Of a stretch of DNA of 64,000 nt, positions 23,628 through 33,269 are shown in pieces (position 1 is the stretch's first letter; every line of letters begins with the position of its first letter). The stretch is from the NCBI GenBank assembly GCA_031253835.1, contig JAIRVP010000044.1, forward strand, positions 1 through 64,000, in the 5' to 3' direction. Origin of the DNA: Burkholderia sp. (GTDB taxonomy: Bacteria > Pseudomonadota > Gammaproteobacteria > Burkholderiales > Burkholderiaceae). The notes beneath the pieces are model-generated. The model worked only from the letters and a program-made list of their open reading frames with translations. It had not been told where the DNA came from and made no database searches. Position numbers and translations under genes: made by a program.

Positions 23628-25007
23628 TCAGAGCTGTTTCATCAGCACGAGCGACTTGCGCTGCCAGTTATAGAGTTTGCGGCGGTCTTCCGGCAGGTCG
23701 TCGACGCTGACCTTGACGAAGCCGCGCTTGAGGAACCAGTGCTCGGTGCGCGTCGTGAGCACGAAGATGTGCGTGAGGCCGCGCGCGCGGGCGCGCTGCT
23801 CGATGCGCTTGAGCAGGCGTTCGCCGTCGCCCGAGCCTTGTGCTTCCGGCGCGACCGTCAGGCACGCCATCTCGCCGATCTTCTCCTGCTGGTACGGATA
23901 CAGCGCAGCGCAGCCGAACAGCACGCCATCGTGCTCGATCACCGAGAAGTGGTCGATGTCGCGTTCGATCTGGTGGCGGCCGCGACGCACCAGCGTGCCG
24001 TCCGACTCGAGCGGCTCGATCAGCGACAGGATGCCGCCGACGTCGTCCGGTGTCGCTTCACGCAGGCTTTCGAGGTTCTCGTACGAGATCATCGTGCCGA
24101 CGCCGTCGTGCAGGAACAGTTCGAGCAGCATGCTGCCGTCGAGCGATTGCGGGATCAGGTGCGCCCGCGTCACGCCGCCGCGGCACGCGCGGATCGAGTG
24201 CTTCAGGAAGAACGCGTCGTCGCCCTGGACGTTGCCGGAATCGAGCAGCTCGGCGGCCGCGTCGAGCGACATTTCACGCACCAGCTCGCCTTCGTCGTCG
24301 ACGATGCCGGGTGCTTCGGTCAGGAAGATGATCTTGTCGGCGCGCAGCGCGATCGCGGCCGCCGACGCAACGTCTTCCATCGACAGGTTGAATGCCTCGC
24401 CGGTCGGCGAGAAACCGAGCGGCGACAGCAGCACGAGCTTGCGGCTCGCGAGCGAATGACGGATCGATTCGGCGTCGATCTTGCGCACGATGCCCGTATG
24501 CGCGAAATCGACCCCGTCGAGAATCCCCACCGGACGGGCGGTCACGAAGTTGCCCGACACGACGCTGATGTGCGCGTGCGCCATCGGCGAGTTCGGCAAA
24601 CCCTGGCTGATCGCGGCCTCGATGTCGAGACGCACTTCGCCGGCCGCTTCCTTCGCGGATTCGAGCGCGCGCGCATCGGTGATGCGCAGCCCGTGCGAAA
24701 ACTCGGATTCGACACCGTGCAGGCTCAGCTGCTCCTCGACCTGCGGGCGCGAGCCGTGCACGAGCACGATCTGGATGCCCATCGCCTGCAGCAGCGCGAT
24801 GTCGGACACGAGCGCATTCAGCAGCCCCTGCTGCACCACCTCGCCGCCAAACCCCACGACGAACGTGCTGTTGCGGAACTTGTGGATATAGGGCGCGACT
24901 GAGCGCATCCAGTCGACGAACTGCGCGTGGCTGGCGGCCGAATCGTCGGCAGCCGGCGGCGTCGCGGCGCCGGTCTGGGCGGGGGGGAGGTCGGTTTGGG
25001 AATTCAT
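23628..25007 (-). CDS. argA: Amino-acid N-acetyltransferase (N-acetylglutamate synthase)
   Basis: This classical two-domain NAGS is 459 residues. An N-terminal amino-acid kinase-like domain (FRNSTFVVGFGGEVV, IVLVHGSRPQVEEQL), which binds arginine for feedback control, comes first. A C-terminal GNAT acetyltransferase domain (about 310-450, with LTVAPEAQGSGDGERLLKRI as the acetyl-CoA-binding segment) follows. It makes N-acetylglutamate from glutamate and acetyl-CoA, the first step of arginine synthesis. The start codon lies only 23 bases from the divergent hrpA start and has no Shine-Dalgarno sequence; the shared palindromic -10 element suggests a leaderless message. Confidence 0.95.
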   Translation of the reverse strand: MNSQTDLPPAQTGAATPPAADDSAASHAQFVDWMRSVAPYIHKFRNSTFVVGFGGEVVQQGLLNALVSDIALLQAMGIQIVLVHGSRPQVEEQLSLHGVESEFSHGLRITDARALESAKEAAGEVRLDIEAAISQGLPNSPMAHAHISVVSGNFVTARPVGILDGVDFAHTGIVRKIDAESIRHSLASRKLVLLSPLGFSPTGEAFNLSMEDVASAAAIALRADKIIFLTEAPGIVDDEGELVREMSLDAAAELLDSGNVQGDDAFFLKHSIRACRGGVTRAHLIPQSLDGSMLLELFLHDGVGTMISYENLESLREATPDDVGGILSLIEPLESDGTLVRRGRHQIERDIDHFSVIEHDGVLFGCAALYPYQQEKIGEMACLTVAPEAQGSGDGERLLKRIEQRARARGLTHIFVLTTRTEHWFLKRGFVKVSVDDLPEDRRKLYNWQRKSLVLMKQL

Positions 25008-25043
25008 GGCCGGGATTATAATGCGCCCCCATGTCGAATGTTT
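24995..25043. promoter_or_regulatory. Shared palindromic -10 element between argA and hrpA
   Basis: ATTATAAT at 25015-25022 is its own reverse complement, so TATAAT is present on both strands (25017-25022 plus, 25020-25015 minus). Initiation 7-8 bases downstream would fall at about 25029 for hrpA (ATG 25031) and about 25008 for argA (ATG 25007). A weak plus-strand -35-like TTTGGG lies at 24995-25000; the minus-strand -35 is poor. Confidence 0.65.
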
Positions 25044-28000
25044 CTAAAAGTCCCGCGCCGACGCGGGCCAATACGCCGTCGGCCCGGCACCCGGAGGGTG
25101 CGGCCGACGCACGCGAGCAGCAGGGCCAGCCGCCGCGCCAGCAGCAGGGCAAGCCGGCGGGCAAGCCCGCACACGCGCCGCGCGGGCCGCGCGGCGATGA
25201 ACGGCGCGACGACGCGCGCCAGCCGGCCGCGAAGGGCGCACCGCAGCCGACGGGCGAGCGCCCCGCGCGCCGCGAGCGTCCGCCGCGCGCCGTCGTCGCA
25301 CCGAATCCCGTTCCGCCGATCACGTACCCCGAAAGCCTGCCCGTGTCGGGCAAGCGCGACGAAATCGCGCGCGCGATCGCCGGTCATCAGGTCGTCATCG
25401 TCTGCGGCGAAACGGGGTCGGGCAAGACCACCCAGTTGCCGAAGATCTGTCTCGATCTCGGCCGCGGCCTCGGCGCCGGCGGCACGGGCCTGATCGGCCA
25501 TACGCAGCCGCGCCGGCTTGCCGCATCGTCGACCGGCCGCCGGATCGCCGAGGAGCTCGGCACGCCGTTCGGCGAGGTGGTCGGGTACAAGGTGCGCTTT
25601 ACCGACAATCTCGCGCCGGGCGCGTCCGTGAAGCTGATGACGGACGGCATCCTGCTCGCCGAGACGCAGACCGACCCGCTGCTGAAGGCGTACGACACGC
25701 TGATCATCGACGAGGCGCACGAGCGCAGCCTGAACATCGACTTCCTGCTCGGCTACCTGAAGGAAATCCTGCCGCGGCGGCCGGACCTGAAGCTGATCGT
25801 CACGTCCGCGACGATCGACGCCGATCGCTTCGCGCGCCATTTCGGCACCGACGAGCGCCCGGCGCCCGTGATCGAGGTGAGCGGGCGGCTGTATCCGGTC
25901 GAGATGCGCTACCGCCCGGTGGCCGAGGATCGCCCGGCCGTGAAGCACGCCGAAGGCACGGGCGGCCGCGACCGCGTGAAGACCGCGCGCGAAGCCGAGC
26001 GCGACCTGATGGACGCGATCGTCGACGCGGTCGACGAGCTGTGCCGCGAAGGCCCCGGCGACGTGCTGGTGTTCCTGCCCGGCGAGCGCGAGATCCGCGA
26101 GGCGGCCGAGGCGCTGCGCAAGCACCATCCGCCGCACACCGAGATCCTGCCGCTGTTCGCGCGGCTCTCGGCGGCCGACCAGGACAAGGTATTCAAGGCG
26201 TCGAATGCGCGCCGGATCGTGCTCGCGACCAACGTCGCCGAAACGTCGCTGACGGTGCCGGGCATCCGCTACGTCGTCGACACGGGCCTCGCGCGCGTGA
26301 AACGCTATTCGTACCGGAACAAGGTCGAGCAGCTGCAGGTCGAGTCGATCTCGCAGGCGGCCGCGAACCAGCGCGCGGGCCGCTGCGGCCGCGTGGCCGA
26401 CGGCGTCTGCATCCGCTTGTACGAAGAAAGCGACTACCAGGCGCGCGCGCGCTTCACCGATCCGGAAATCCTGCGCTCGTCGCTCGCGTCGGTGATCCTG
26501 CGGATGAAGTCGCTGCACCTGACGGCGATCGAGTCGTTCCCGTTCCTCGAACCGCCGCCCGGCCGCGCGATCGCGGACGGCTATCAACTGCTCAACGAAC
26601 TCGGCGCGGTCGACGACGACAACGCGCTGACGCCGCTCGGCCGCGAACTCGCGCGGCTGCCGCTCGACCCGCGCGTCGGCCGGATGATTCTCGCCGCGCG
26701 CGACCAGCAGTCGCTGCGCGAGGTGCTGATCATCGCGAGCGCGCTGTCGGTGCAGGACCCGCGCGACCGCCCGATCGAGGCGCAGGAGCAGGCCGACCAG
26801 GCGCACCGCCGGTTTGCCGACGAGCGTTCCGAATTCCTGCAGTGGCTGAAGATCTGGGCGTGGTTCGAAGAAGCCGTCGCGCACAAGAAGTCGAACCGTC
26901 AGCTCGTCGACGCGTGCCGGCAGAACTTCCTGTCGCACCTGCGGCTGCGCGAGTGGCGCGACGTCCATTCGCAGCTGCTGACCGTCGTGCGCGAGCACGG
27001 CTGGCGCCTGAACGAAGTCGAGGCGACCTATGAACAGGTCCATCTGGCCCTGTTGACGGGCCTGCTCGGCAACCTCGGCCTGAAGGCCGATGACGATCCG
27101 CACTATCTCGGCGCGCGCGGGATCAAGTTCTACCTGTGGCCGGGCTCCGTGCTCGCGAAGAAGGCCGGCCGCTGGGTGATGGCGGCCGAGCTCGTCGAGA
27201 CGAGCCGGCTGTACGCGCGCTGTCTCGCGAAGATCGAGCCCGAGTGGGTCGAGAAGATCGGCGCGCACCTGCTGAAGAAATCGCTGTCGGAGCCGCACTG
27301 GGAAAAGCGTCCGGCGCAGGTCAGCGCGTACGAGCGCGCGACGCTGTACGGGCTGCCGATCTACCACCGCCGGCGCGTCGCGTTCGGCAAGCAGGATCCG
27401 GCGCGCGCGCGCGAGCTGTTCATCCGCGGCGCGCTGGTCGAAGGCGAGTTCGACACGAAGCTGCCGTTCTTCGCGCACAACCGCAAGCTGCTCGCCGACA
27501 TCGAGCAGCTCGAGCACAAGTCGCGCCGCCAGGACGTGCTGGTCGACGACGAGCTGATCTACGCGTACTACGACCAGGCGATTCCGGAAGGGATCCACAC
27601 GGGCGTCGCGTTCGAGCGCTGGTATCGCGACGAAGCGAAGAAGGGCGGCCAGGCGGAGGACAAGCAGCGGCTGCTGTACCTGTCGCGCGACGACCTGATG
27701 CGCCACGAGGCGGCCGGCGTGACGACCGAGCTGTTCCCGAAGCGCGCGACGATGGCCGGCGTCGAGATGGCGCTCACGTACCACTTCGAGCCCGGCACGC
27801 CGCGCGACGGCGTGACGCTCGCGGTGCCGCTGTACGCGCTGAACCAGGTCGACGCGCGCCGCTGCGAATGGCTCGTGCCGGGGATGCTGAAGGAAAAGGT
27901 GCAGCTGCTGCTGAAATCGCTGCCGCAGAAGCTGCGCCGGCATTGCGTGCCGCTGCCCGAGTACGCGGCCGGCTTCGTCGAGCGGATGGGCCGCGAGCGC

Positions 28001-29242
28001 TTCGGCGCGGGCGGGCTCGTCGAGGCGCTGATCGCCGACGTGCGCGGCGAGACGCAGATCGCGATGAAGACGGCCGACTTCAAGCTCGAGACGCTGCCCG
28101 CGCACCTGTTCATGAACTTCAAGGTGATCGACGAGCATGGCCGCCAGCTCGCGATGGGGCGCAATCTCGCGCAGCTTCGCCAGGAGCTCGGCGCGCAGGC
28201 GCAGCAGCAGTTCCAGAAGATCGCGGCGGCGTCGACGATCGCGACGGGCGGCGACGCCGATGCCGGCCAGCCGCTCGGCCAGGCGCCGGCTGCTGCTGCT
28301 GGCGCAGGCGGTACCGCCGGCCGCGGCGCGAAGGCCGGCAAGGGCGCGGCGCCGCAGACGGCCGCCCCGGCGGACGCCGGCGCGACGGCGCTGTACGAGA
28401 ACCTGACGACGTGGAATTTCGGCAAGCTGCCCGAGCTGCTGGAAATCCGCCGGCGCGGCCAGACGCTGTACGGCTACCCGGCGCTGGTCGACCGCGGCAC
28501 GCATTGCGACGTCGAGGTGTTCGATTCGCCGGAGGAGGCCGCGCGCATCCACCGGGCCGGCCTGCGGCGGCTGTTCGCGCTGCAGCTGAAGGAGCCGATC
28601 AAGTTCCTCGAGAAGAACCTGCCGGGCCTGCGCGAGATGGCGATGCAGTACATGTCGCTCGGCACGCAGGACGAGCTGCGCGACCAGCTGATCGACACGG
28701 CGCTCGACCGCGCGTGCCTGCAGGACCCGCTGCCCGACGACGACGCGAGCTTCCACGCGCGCCGCGACGAGGGCCGGAGCCGCCTGAACCTGCTCGCGCA
28801 GGAAATTGCGCGGCTGGTCGGCCAGATCCTGGCCGAGTACGCGGGACTCGTGAAGAAGCTCGCGCAGGCGAAGCCGTTCGCGCAGGCACATGCGGACCTG
28901 CAGCAGCAGCTCGCCGCGCTGGTCGGCAAGCGCTTCGTGATCGACACGCCCTACACGCAACTGGCGCACTTCCCGCGCTACCTGAAGGGCATCGCGCTGC
29001 GGATCGACAAGCTGAAGGCCGATCCGGCGCGCGACGCGAAGCAGTCGGCCGACCTGCTGCCGCTCGCCCAGCAGTACCAGCGCGCGGTGTCGCAGCGCGG
29101 CGGCGTCGCCGACCCGCGGCTCGCGGAATTCCGCTGGCTGCTCGAGGAACTGCGGATTTCGCTGTTCGCGCAGGAACTGCGCACGCCGATGCCTGTCTCT
29201 GTCAAGCGTCTGCACAAGGTCTGGGAGTCGATGCAGCGCTAG
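25031..29242 (+). CDS. hrpA: ATP-dependent RNA helicase HrpA
   Basis: This is a 1403-residue DEAH-box helicase. A disordered, proline/glycine/arginine-rich leader (about 1-95) is followed by the helicase core: Walker A GETGSGKT near 126, TQPRRLAASS, DEAH in IIDEAHERS, SAT in VTSATID, and NVAETSLTVPGIRYVVDTG and QRAGRCGRV of domain 2. Next come the HA2/OB-type regions and the DUF3418 C-terminus. E. coli HrpA, about 1300 residues, rescues stalled ribosomes and acts in mRNA processing. The extra length here is the leader plus an alanine/glycine-rich insert near 1080-1125. No Shine-Dalgarno sequence precedes the ATG, consistent with a leaderless message. Confidence 0.96.
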   Translation: MSNVSKSPAPTRANTPSARHPEGAADAREQQGQPPRQQQGKPAGKPAHAPRGPRGDERRDDARQPAAKGAPQPTGERPARRERPPRAVVAPNPVPPITYPESLPVSGKRDEIARAIAGHQVVIVCGETGSGKTTQLPKICLDLGRGLGAGGTGLIGHTQPRRLAASSTGRRIAEELGTPFGEVVGYKVRFTDNLAPGASVKLMTDGILLAETQTDPLLKAYDTLIIDEAHERSLNIDFLLGYLKEILPRRPDLKLIVTSATIDADRFARHFGTDERPAPVIEVSGRLYPVEMRYRPVAEDRPAVKHAEGTGGRDRVKTAREAERDLMDAIVDAVDELCREGPGDVLVFLPGEREIREAAEALRKHHPPHTEILPLFARLSAADQDKVFKASNARRIVLATNVAETSLTVPGIRYVVDTGLARVKRYSYRNKVEQLQVESISQAAANQRAGRCGRVADGVCIRLYEESDYQARARFTDPEILRSSLASVILRMKSLHLTAIESFPFLEPPPGRAIADGYQLLNELGAVDDDNALTPLGRELARLPLDPRVGRMILAARDQQSLREVLIIASALSVQDPRDRPIEAQEQADQAHRRFADERSEFLQWLKIWAWFEEAVAHKKSNRQLVDACRQNFLSHLRLREWRDVHSQLLTVVREHGWRLNEVEATYEQVHLALLTGLLGNLGLKADDDPHYLGARGIKFYLWPGSVLAKKAGRWVMAAELVETSRLYARCLAKIEPEWVEKIGAHLLKKSLSEPHWEKRPAQVSAYERATLYGLPIYHRRRVAFGKQDPARARELFIRGALVEGEFDTKLPFFAHNRKLLADIEQLEHKSRRQDVLVDDELIYAYYDQAIPEGIHTGVAFERWYRDEAKKGGQAEDKQRLLYLSRDDLMRHEAAGVTTELFPKRATMAGVEMALTYHFEPGTPRDGVTLAVPLYALNQVDARRCEWLVPGMLKEKVQLLLKSLPQKLRRHCVPLPEYAAGFVERMGRERFGAGGLVEALIADVRGETQIAMKTADFKLETLPAHLFMNFKVIDEHGRQLAMGRNLAQLRQELGAQAQQQFQKIAAASTIATGGDADAGQPLGQAPAAAAGAGGTAGRGAKAGKGAAPQTAAPADAGATALYENLTTWNFGKLPELLEIRRRGQTLYGYPALVDRGTHCDVEVFDSPEEAARIHRAGLRRLFALQLKEPIKFLEKNLPGLREMAMQYMSLGTQDELRDQLIDTALDRACLQDPLPDDDASFHARRDEGRSRLNLLAQEIARLVGQILAEYAGLVKKLAQAKPFAQAHADLQQQLAALVGKRFVIDTPYTQLAHFPRYLKGIALRIDKLKADPARDAKQSADLLPLAQQYQRAVSQRGGVADPRLAEFRWLLEELRISLFAQELRTPMPVSVKRLHKVWESMQR

Positions 29243-29422
29243 CGCAACATCGGCTTCCCGGGCCCGCACCGGCGGCCGGCCCCGGCCGGCCGTGCGGCGC
29301 CTGCCGCGGCGGCTCATCCGGCCGCCGCGGCGTGCGTCGAAGTGGCGCAATGCCGACCGCCGTCAACCGGTGCGGCCGGTTGAACGTTTTACAATGACGG
29401 TTGTTCCACGACGTGAGTCTTC

Positions 29423-30412
29423 ATGCGCACTTTCCTTTCCCTCGGCCGCACGCTTGCGCTGGCCGCCGCCGTACTGGCGCCCGCCGCACACGCGAATAAC
29501 GTGATCGTCCTCAATTCGGCCGAAGCGACGCTTTCCCTGATCGACCAGCAGACCCGCGAGGTCGTCAGCACGTTGCCGACCGGCAAGGAGCCGCATCACC
29601 TGATGGCGACGCCCGACAATGCGTCGCTGATCGTCGCAAATTCGGTCTCGAACAGCCTGATGTTCCTCGATCCGAAGACGGGCAAGCTGCAGCGCACCGT
29701 CGAGGGGATCGACGATCCTTACCAGCTCGGCTTCTCGCCGGACCGCAAATGGTTCGCGGCGGCCGGCCTGCGGCTCGACCGCGTCGACATCTACGGGTAC
29801 GACGGCCGCGACCTGCGCCTCGTGAAGCGCGTGCCGCTCGCGGTGATGCCGAGCCACCTCGCGTTCACGAAGGACAGCAAGACGCTGCTCGTGTCGCTGC
29901 AGGTGTCCGGCGAGATCGCGGCGATCGACCTGCCGACGCAGACGGTCAAGTGGAAGATGAAGGTCGGTAAGGTGCCGGCCGGCCTGTGGCTCACGCCGGA
30001 CGACAAGTTCCTGCTCGTCGGGATGACGGGCGCGGATTACGTCGCGGTCGTCGACTGGCGCACCCAGAAGGTCGTCAAGCAGATCTACACGGGCAAGGGC
30101 GCGCACAACTTCCGCTCGCTCGCCGACGGCACGCACGTCGCGGTGACCAACCGCGTCGCGAACACGATCAGCATCATCGACGAGAACACGCTCACCAACG
30201 TCGGCGACATCACCGGCCTGCTGCCGGGCCCCGACGACATGGAGCTGTCCGCCGACAAGAAGACGCTGTGGGTGACGTTCCGCTTCGCGAAGAAGGTCGG
30301 GATCATCGACCTGGCGTCGCGCAAGCTGGTGCAGACGATCGCCGTCGGCCGCTCGCCGCACGGCATCTACTTCTACGACCGCGCGCCGTGGAAGGCGGCG
30401 AACGGCGCGTGA
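29423..30412 (+). CDS. Secreted YVTN/YncE-type beta-propeller protein
   Basis: This 329-residue protein has a signal peptide (MRTFLSLGRTLALAAAVLAPAAHA, then NNVIVLN) and a chain of about seven 40-residue propeller repeats. Each contains a variant of IxVxNxxxxTLSxID and a G-x-P-xx-hxxxPD turn (TGKEPHHLMATPDN, VGRSPHGIYFY). The closest types are YncE/YVTN and cytochrome-D1-like propellers. These proteins act in the periplasm, often in binding or in redox maturation; no haem-binding CxxCH is present, so no cofactor is implied. It is followed 17 bases later by a sterol-desaturase-like gene, suggesting an operon. Confidence 0.88.
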   Translation: MRTFLSLGRTLALAAAVLAPAAHANNVIVLNSAEATLSLIDQQTREVVSTLPTGKEPHHLMATPDNASLIVANSVSNSLMFLDPKTGKLQRTVEGIDDPYQLGFSPDRKWFAAAGLRLDRVDIYGYDGRDLRLVKRVPLAVMPSHLAFTKDSKTLLVSLQVSGEIAAIDLPTQTVKWKMKVGKVPAGLWLTPDDKFLLVGMTGADYVAVVDWRTQKVVKQIYTGKGAHNFRSLADGTHVAVTNRVANTISIIDENTLTNVGDITGLLPGPDDMELSADKKTLWVTFRFAKKVGIIDLASRKLVQTIAVGRSPHGIYFYDRAPWKAANGA

Positions 30413-30428
30413 CGGGCGGAGGCGAACG

Positions 30429-31403
30429 ATGCTGCACCTGATCGATGCGTTCGTGTCGGACATCCAGACCTGGCTGTACGTCGACGTCGTGCAGCCGCTC
30501 CTCTTCAAGTTCAACCTGATGGACTATGACGAGGACACCTACGACGCGCTGTACTGGGTGATCATCGGCGCGCTGCAGATGGTGCTGATGTTCGCGCTGC
30601 TGCGCCCGCTCGAGGCGCTGCTGCCGGTCGAACGCTGGAAGAACCGCCGCGCGGTGCGGGTCGACGTGATCTACACGGCGATCTCGAAGCTCGGCATCTA
30701 CACGCTGTTCTTCTTCTTCGCGCTGCAGCCGGTGTTCGACAACTTCCAGGCGTGGCTGCGCCTGCACGGCGTCGCGAACATGAACCTCGACTACCTGTGG
30801 CCGGGCGTGACGTCGAAGCCGATCATCGCGTTCGCGATCTACCTCGTCGTGCTCGATTTCGCCGGCTACTGGTATCACCGCTGGCAGCACAAGTTCGGCA
30901 TCTGGTGGGAGCTGCACGCGGTTCATCACAGCCAGCGGCAGATGTCGCTGTGGTGCGACGACCGCAACCACTTGCTCGACGACGTGCTCCAGTCGTGCTT
31001 CTTCGCGTCGATCGCGCTCGTGATCGGCGTGACGCCGTCGCAGTTCGTCGTGCTGACCGCGGTCACGAACTTCATGCAGAGCATCCAGCATACGAATGCG
31101 CGCCTGTCGTTCGGCTGGCTCGGCGAGCGCCTGCTCGTCAGCCCGATCTTCCACCGGCGCCACCACGCGGTCGGCTACGGTCACGAAGGCACCAAGTACG
31201 GCTGCAACTTCGGCGTGCTGTTCCCGTGGTGGGACATGATGTTCGGCACCGCGTCGTGGAACCGCACGGTCGAGCCGACCGGCATCCGCGAGCAGGTCGA
31301 GGGCGTGTCCTACGGCGACGGCTTCTGGTCGCAGCACGGCCTCGCGTTCGTGCGGATCTTCCGGCGCCTGTTCCCCGCCAAGCGCGGCGCGGCGTCGGCC
31401 TGA
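30429..31403 (+). CDS. Sterol desaturase/fatty-acid hydroxylase family membrane protein
   Basis: This 324-residue membrane-bound di-iron hydroxylase has three or four hydrophobic stretches and the family's histidine boxes. They are HRWQH (HxxxH) in YWYHRWQHKFGIWW, HAVHH (HxxHH) in ELHAVHHSQRQMS, and FHRRHHAVGYGHEG toward the C-terminus. Members hydroxylate or desaturate lipids such as hopanoids, carotenoids and fatty acids; the substrate cannot be read from the sequence. A GGAGG lies 7 bases before the ATG, and the gene follows the propeller gene closely. A strong terminator lies 30 bases after the stop. Confidence 0.9.
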   Translation: MLHLIDAFVSDIQTWLYVDVVQPLLFKFNLMDYDEDTYDALYWVIIGALQMVLMFALLRPLEALLPVERWKNRRAVRVDVIYTAISKLGIYTLFFFFALQPVFDNFQAWLRLHGVANMNLDYLWPGVTSKPIIAFAIYLVVLDFAGYWYHRWQHKFGIWWELHAVHHSQRQMSLWCDDRNHLLDDVLQSCFFASIALVIGVTPSQFVVLTAVTNFMQSIQHTNARLSFGWLGERLLVSPIFHRRHHAVGYGHEGTKYGCNFGVLFPWWDMMFGTASWNRTVEPTGIREQVEGVSYGDGFWSQHGLAFVRIFRRLFPAKRGAASA

Positions 31404-31433
31404 CCTGATCCCGCTCCCGTTGAACGGCATTCC

Positions 31434-31479
31434 CACACGGCCCGCATGCGCTTCGGCGCATGCGGGCCGTGTGGTTTAT
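31434..31479 (+). terminator. Strong terminator after the desaturase gene
   Basis: A perfect 19-bp stem (31434-31452 with 31457-31475) closed by a TTCG tetraloop is followed by TTTAT. The C(UUCG)G loop makes the hairpin very stable. The T tract is short. Confidence 0.85.
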
Positions 31480-31514
31480 CCTTTCCCCGTTTTTCTCCGT
31501 CGATACAGGCTCGC

Positions 31515-32342
31515 ATGAACGACTTGCTGCGCTCCTTCGCCCGGGCGCTCGCCAGCGCGCTGCACCCGCGCATGCTGTGGCTCACCCTGATGCCGTTCGT
31601 CGTCTCGGCGCTGCTGTGGGGCGCCGTGCTGTGGTTCTCGTGGCAGACGCTGCTGGATCTCGCGCGCGGCGCGCTCGACGGCTTCGTGCTGACGGCGATG
31701 CTGTATCGCGCGTTCGACGCGATCGGCATGTCGCAGCTGCATGCGGTCGTCGCGCCGTTCGTGGTCGTGTCGCTCGCGATTCCGCTGATCGTGCTGACGG
31801 TGCTGCTGCTGATCGCGACGATCTCGATGCCGGTCGTGATCAAGCACCTGTCGAACCGGCAGTTCGCGGCGCTCGAATCGAAGCGGGGCGGCACCTTCTT
31901 CGGCAGCGCGGTCAATTCGCTCGGCGCGGCGCTCGTCGGCGTCGTGCTGCTCGTCATCACGATCCCGCTGTGGCTGATCCCGCCGTTCTTCGCGCTGCTG
32001 CCGCCGGTGATCTGGGGCTGGCTCACGTACCGCGTGATGACCTACGACGCGCTTGCGCTGCACGCGAGCCGCGACGAGCGCCGCGCGCTCGTGCGGCAGC
32101 ACCGCTGGCCGCTGATCGGCATCGGCGTCGCGACCGGGCTGCTCGGCACCGTGCCGACTTTCGTGTGGGTCTCGTCGATCTGGATGATGGTGCTGTTTCC
32201 GTTCGTCGCGGCCGCCATGATCTGGGTATACGCTTTCATCCTCGTCTTCTCGGCGCTGTGGTTCGGGCACTACTGCCTGCGCGCGCTGGAAGACCTGCGC
32301 GCGCGCTCGCGCGCCACTGCAATCGACATGGGGCAGGCATGA
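31515..32342 (+). CDS. EI24/CysZ-like membrane protein
   Basis: This 275-residue integral membrane protein of the EI24 domain family (relatives include CysZ) has about six hydrophobic segments: MLWLTLMPFVVSALLWGAVLW, VVAPFVVVSLAIPLIVLTVLLLIATI, ALVGVVLLVITIPLWLIPPFFALL, and further pairs in the C-terminal half. Conserved small loops include FFGSAVNS and VMTYDALALHASRDER. CysZ imports sulfate in enterobacteria, but EI24 proteins vary and no substrate is evident here. The stop overlaps the start of the CinA-like gene (ATGA), so the two are co-translated. Confidence 0.88.
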   Translation: MNDLLRSFARALASALHPRMLWLTLMPFVVSALLWGAVLWFSWQTLLDLARGALDGFVLTAMLYRAFDAIGMSQLHAVVAPFVVVSLAIPLIVLTVLLLIATISMPVVIKHLSNRQFAALESKRGGTFFGSAVNSLGAALVGVVLLVITIPLWLIPPFFALLPPVIWGWLTYRVMTYDALALHASRDERRALVRQHRWPLIGIGVATGLLGTVPTFVWVSSIWMMVLFPFVAAAMIWVYAFILVFSALWFGHYCLRALEDLRARSRATAIDMGQA

Positions 32343-33154
32343 GCATCGGCATCATCATCATCGGCGACGAAATCCTTTCGGGCCGCCGGCAGGACAAGCA
32401 TCTGGCGAAGGTCATCGAGCTGCTCGGCGCACGCGGCCTCGCGCTCGACTGGGCCGAATACGTCGGCGACGATCCGGCGCGCATCACCGCGACGCTCGCG
32501 CGCGCGATCGCGTCGGGCGACATCGTGTTCTCGACGGGCGGGATCGGCGCGACGCCGGACGACCACACGCGCCAGTGCGCGGCCGCCGCGCTCGGCGTGC
32601 CGCTCGAGCTGCATCCGGAAGCGAAGGCGCTGATTTCGGAGCGGATCCGCGAAACGCACGCCGATCCGGCCACGCCGGTCGACTTCGAGTCGCCGGAGAA
32701 CCAGCACCGCTTCAACATGGGCGTGTTCCCGGTGGGCGCGACGATCATCCCGAACGGCTATAACCGGATTCCCGGCTTTTCGGCCGGCGACCTGCATTTC
32801 GTGCCGGGCTTCCCGGTGATGGCCTGGCCGATGATCGAATGGGTGCTCGATACGAAGTACGCGCATCTGCATCACGCGACGCCGCACGCGGAGCGCTCGC
32901 TGTACGTGTTCGAGCTGCCGGAATCGACGCTCACGCCGCTGATGGAGCGCATCGAGCGCGATTTCCCGGGCGTGCGCGTGTTCAGTCTGCCGAGCGTCGG
33001 CGACGCGGAGCGCGGCGGGATCTATGCGCGCCGTCACATCGACCTCGGCGTGAAGGGCGAGCCGGAAGCGGTCGCGGCCGCGTTCGTGAAGCTGCGCGAA
33101 GGCGTGCACCTGCTCGGCGGCGACGTCGTCGAGCCCGACACGCCGCGCGCCTGA
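32339..33154 (+). CDS. CinA-N-type molybdopterin-binding-domain protein
   Basis: This 271-residue cytoplasmic protein has the MoaB/MogA-like (MoCF-binding) fold of competence/damage-inducible protein A. It begins MSIGIIIIGDEILSGRRQDKH and contains DIVFSTGGIGATPDDHTRQ, the phosphate/nucleotide loop. It is shorter than full CinA (about 400), lacking the C-terminal nicotinamide-nucleotide amidase domain. The function of such single-domain proteins is uncertain; related CinA N-domains act on ADP-ribose. It is coupled to the EI24 gene. Confidence 0.88.
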   Translation: MSIGIIIIGDEILSGRRQDKHLAKVIELLGARGLALDWAEYVGDDPARITATLARAIASGDIVFSTGGIGATPDDHTRQCAAAALGVPLELHPEAKALISERIRETHADPATPVDFESPENQHRFNMGVFPVGATIIPNGYNRIPGFSAGDLHFVPGFPVMAWPMIEWVLDTKYAHLHHATPHAERSLYVFELPESTLTPLMERIERDFPGVRVFSLPSVGDAERGGIYARRHIDLGVKGEPEAVAAAFVKLREGVHLLGGDVVEPDTPRA

Positions 33155-33269
33155 GCGGCCCGCCGGGCGGCCGCCCAAACGCCACGGGCCGCGCAACGCG
33201 GCCCGTCATCGGCATGTCATCGCCCGGCTCGACGATGAGGCTGTCGTCGCCGGGGAGCGTCGTGCGCCG

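Noticed and set aside
25016..29350. A 1444-codon open frame on the minus strand
   Set aside because: It runs fully antisense to hrpA, whose helicase motifs are complete. Its translation is arginine/alanine/leucine-rich without any motif, the usual shadow of a GC-rich gene.
33184..33206. Hairpin ACGGGCCGCG-CAA-CGCGGCCCGT between the CinA-like and rhodanese genes as a terminator
   Set aside because: The stem is perfect but neither strand has a T tract after it, so I did not list it as an intrinsic terminator.
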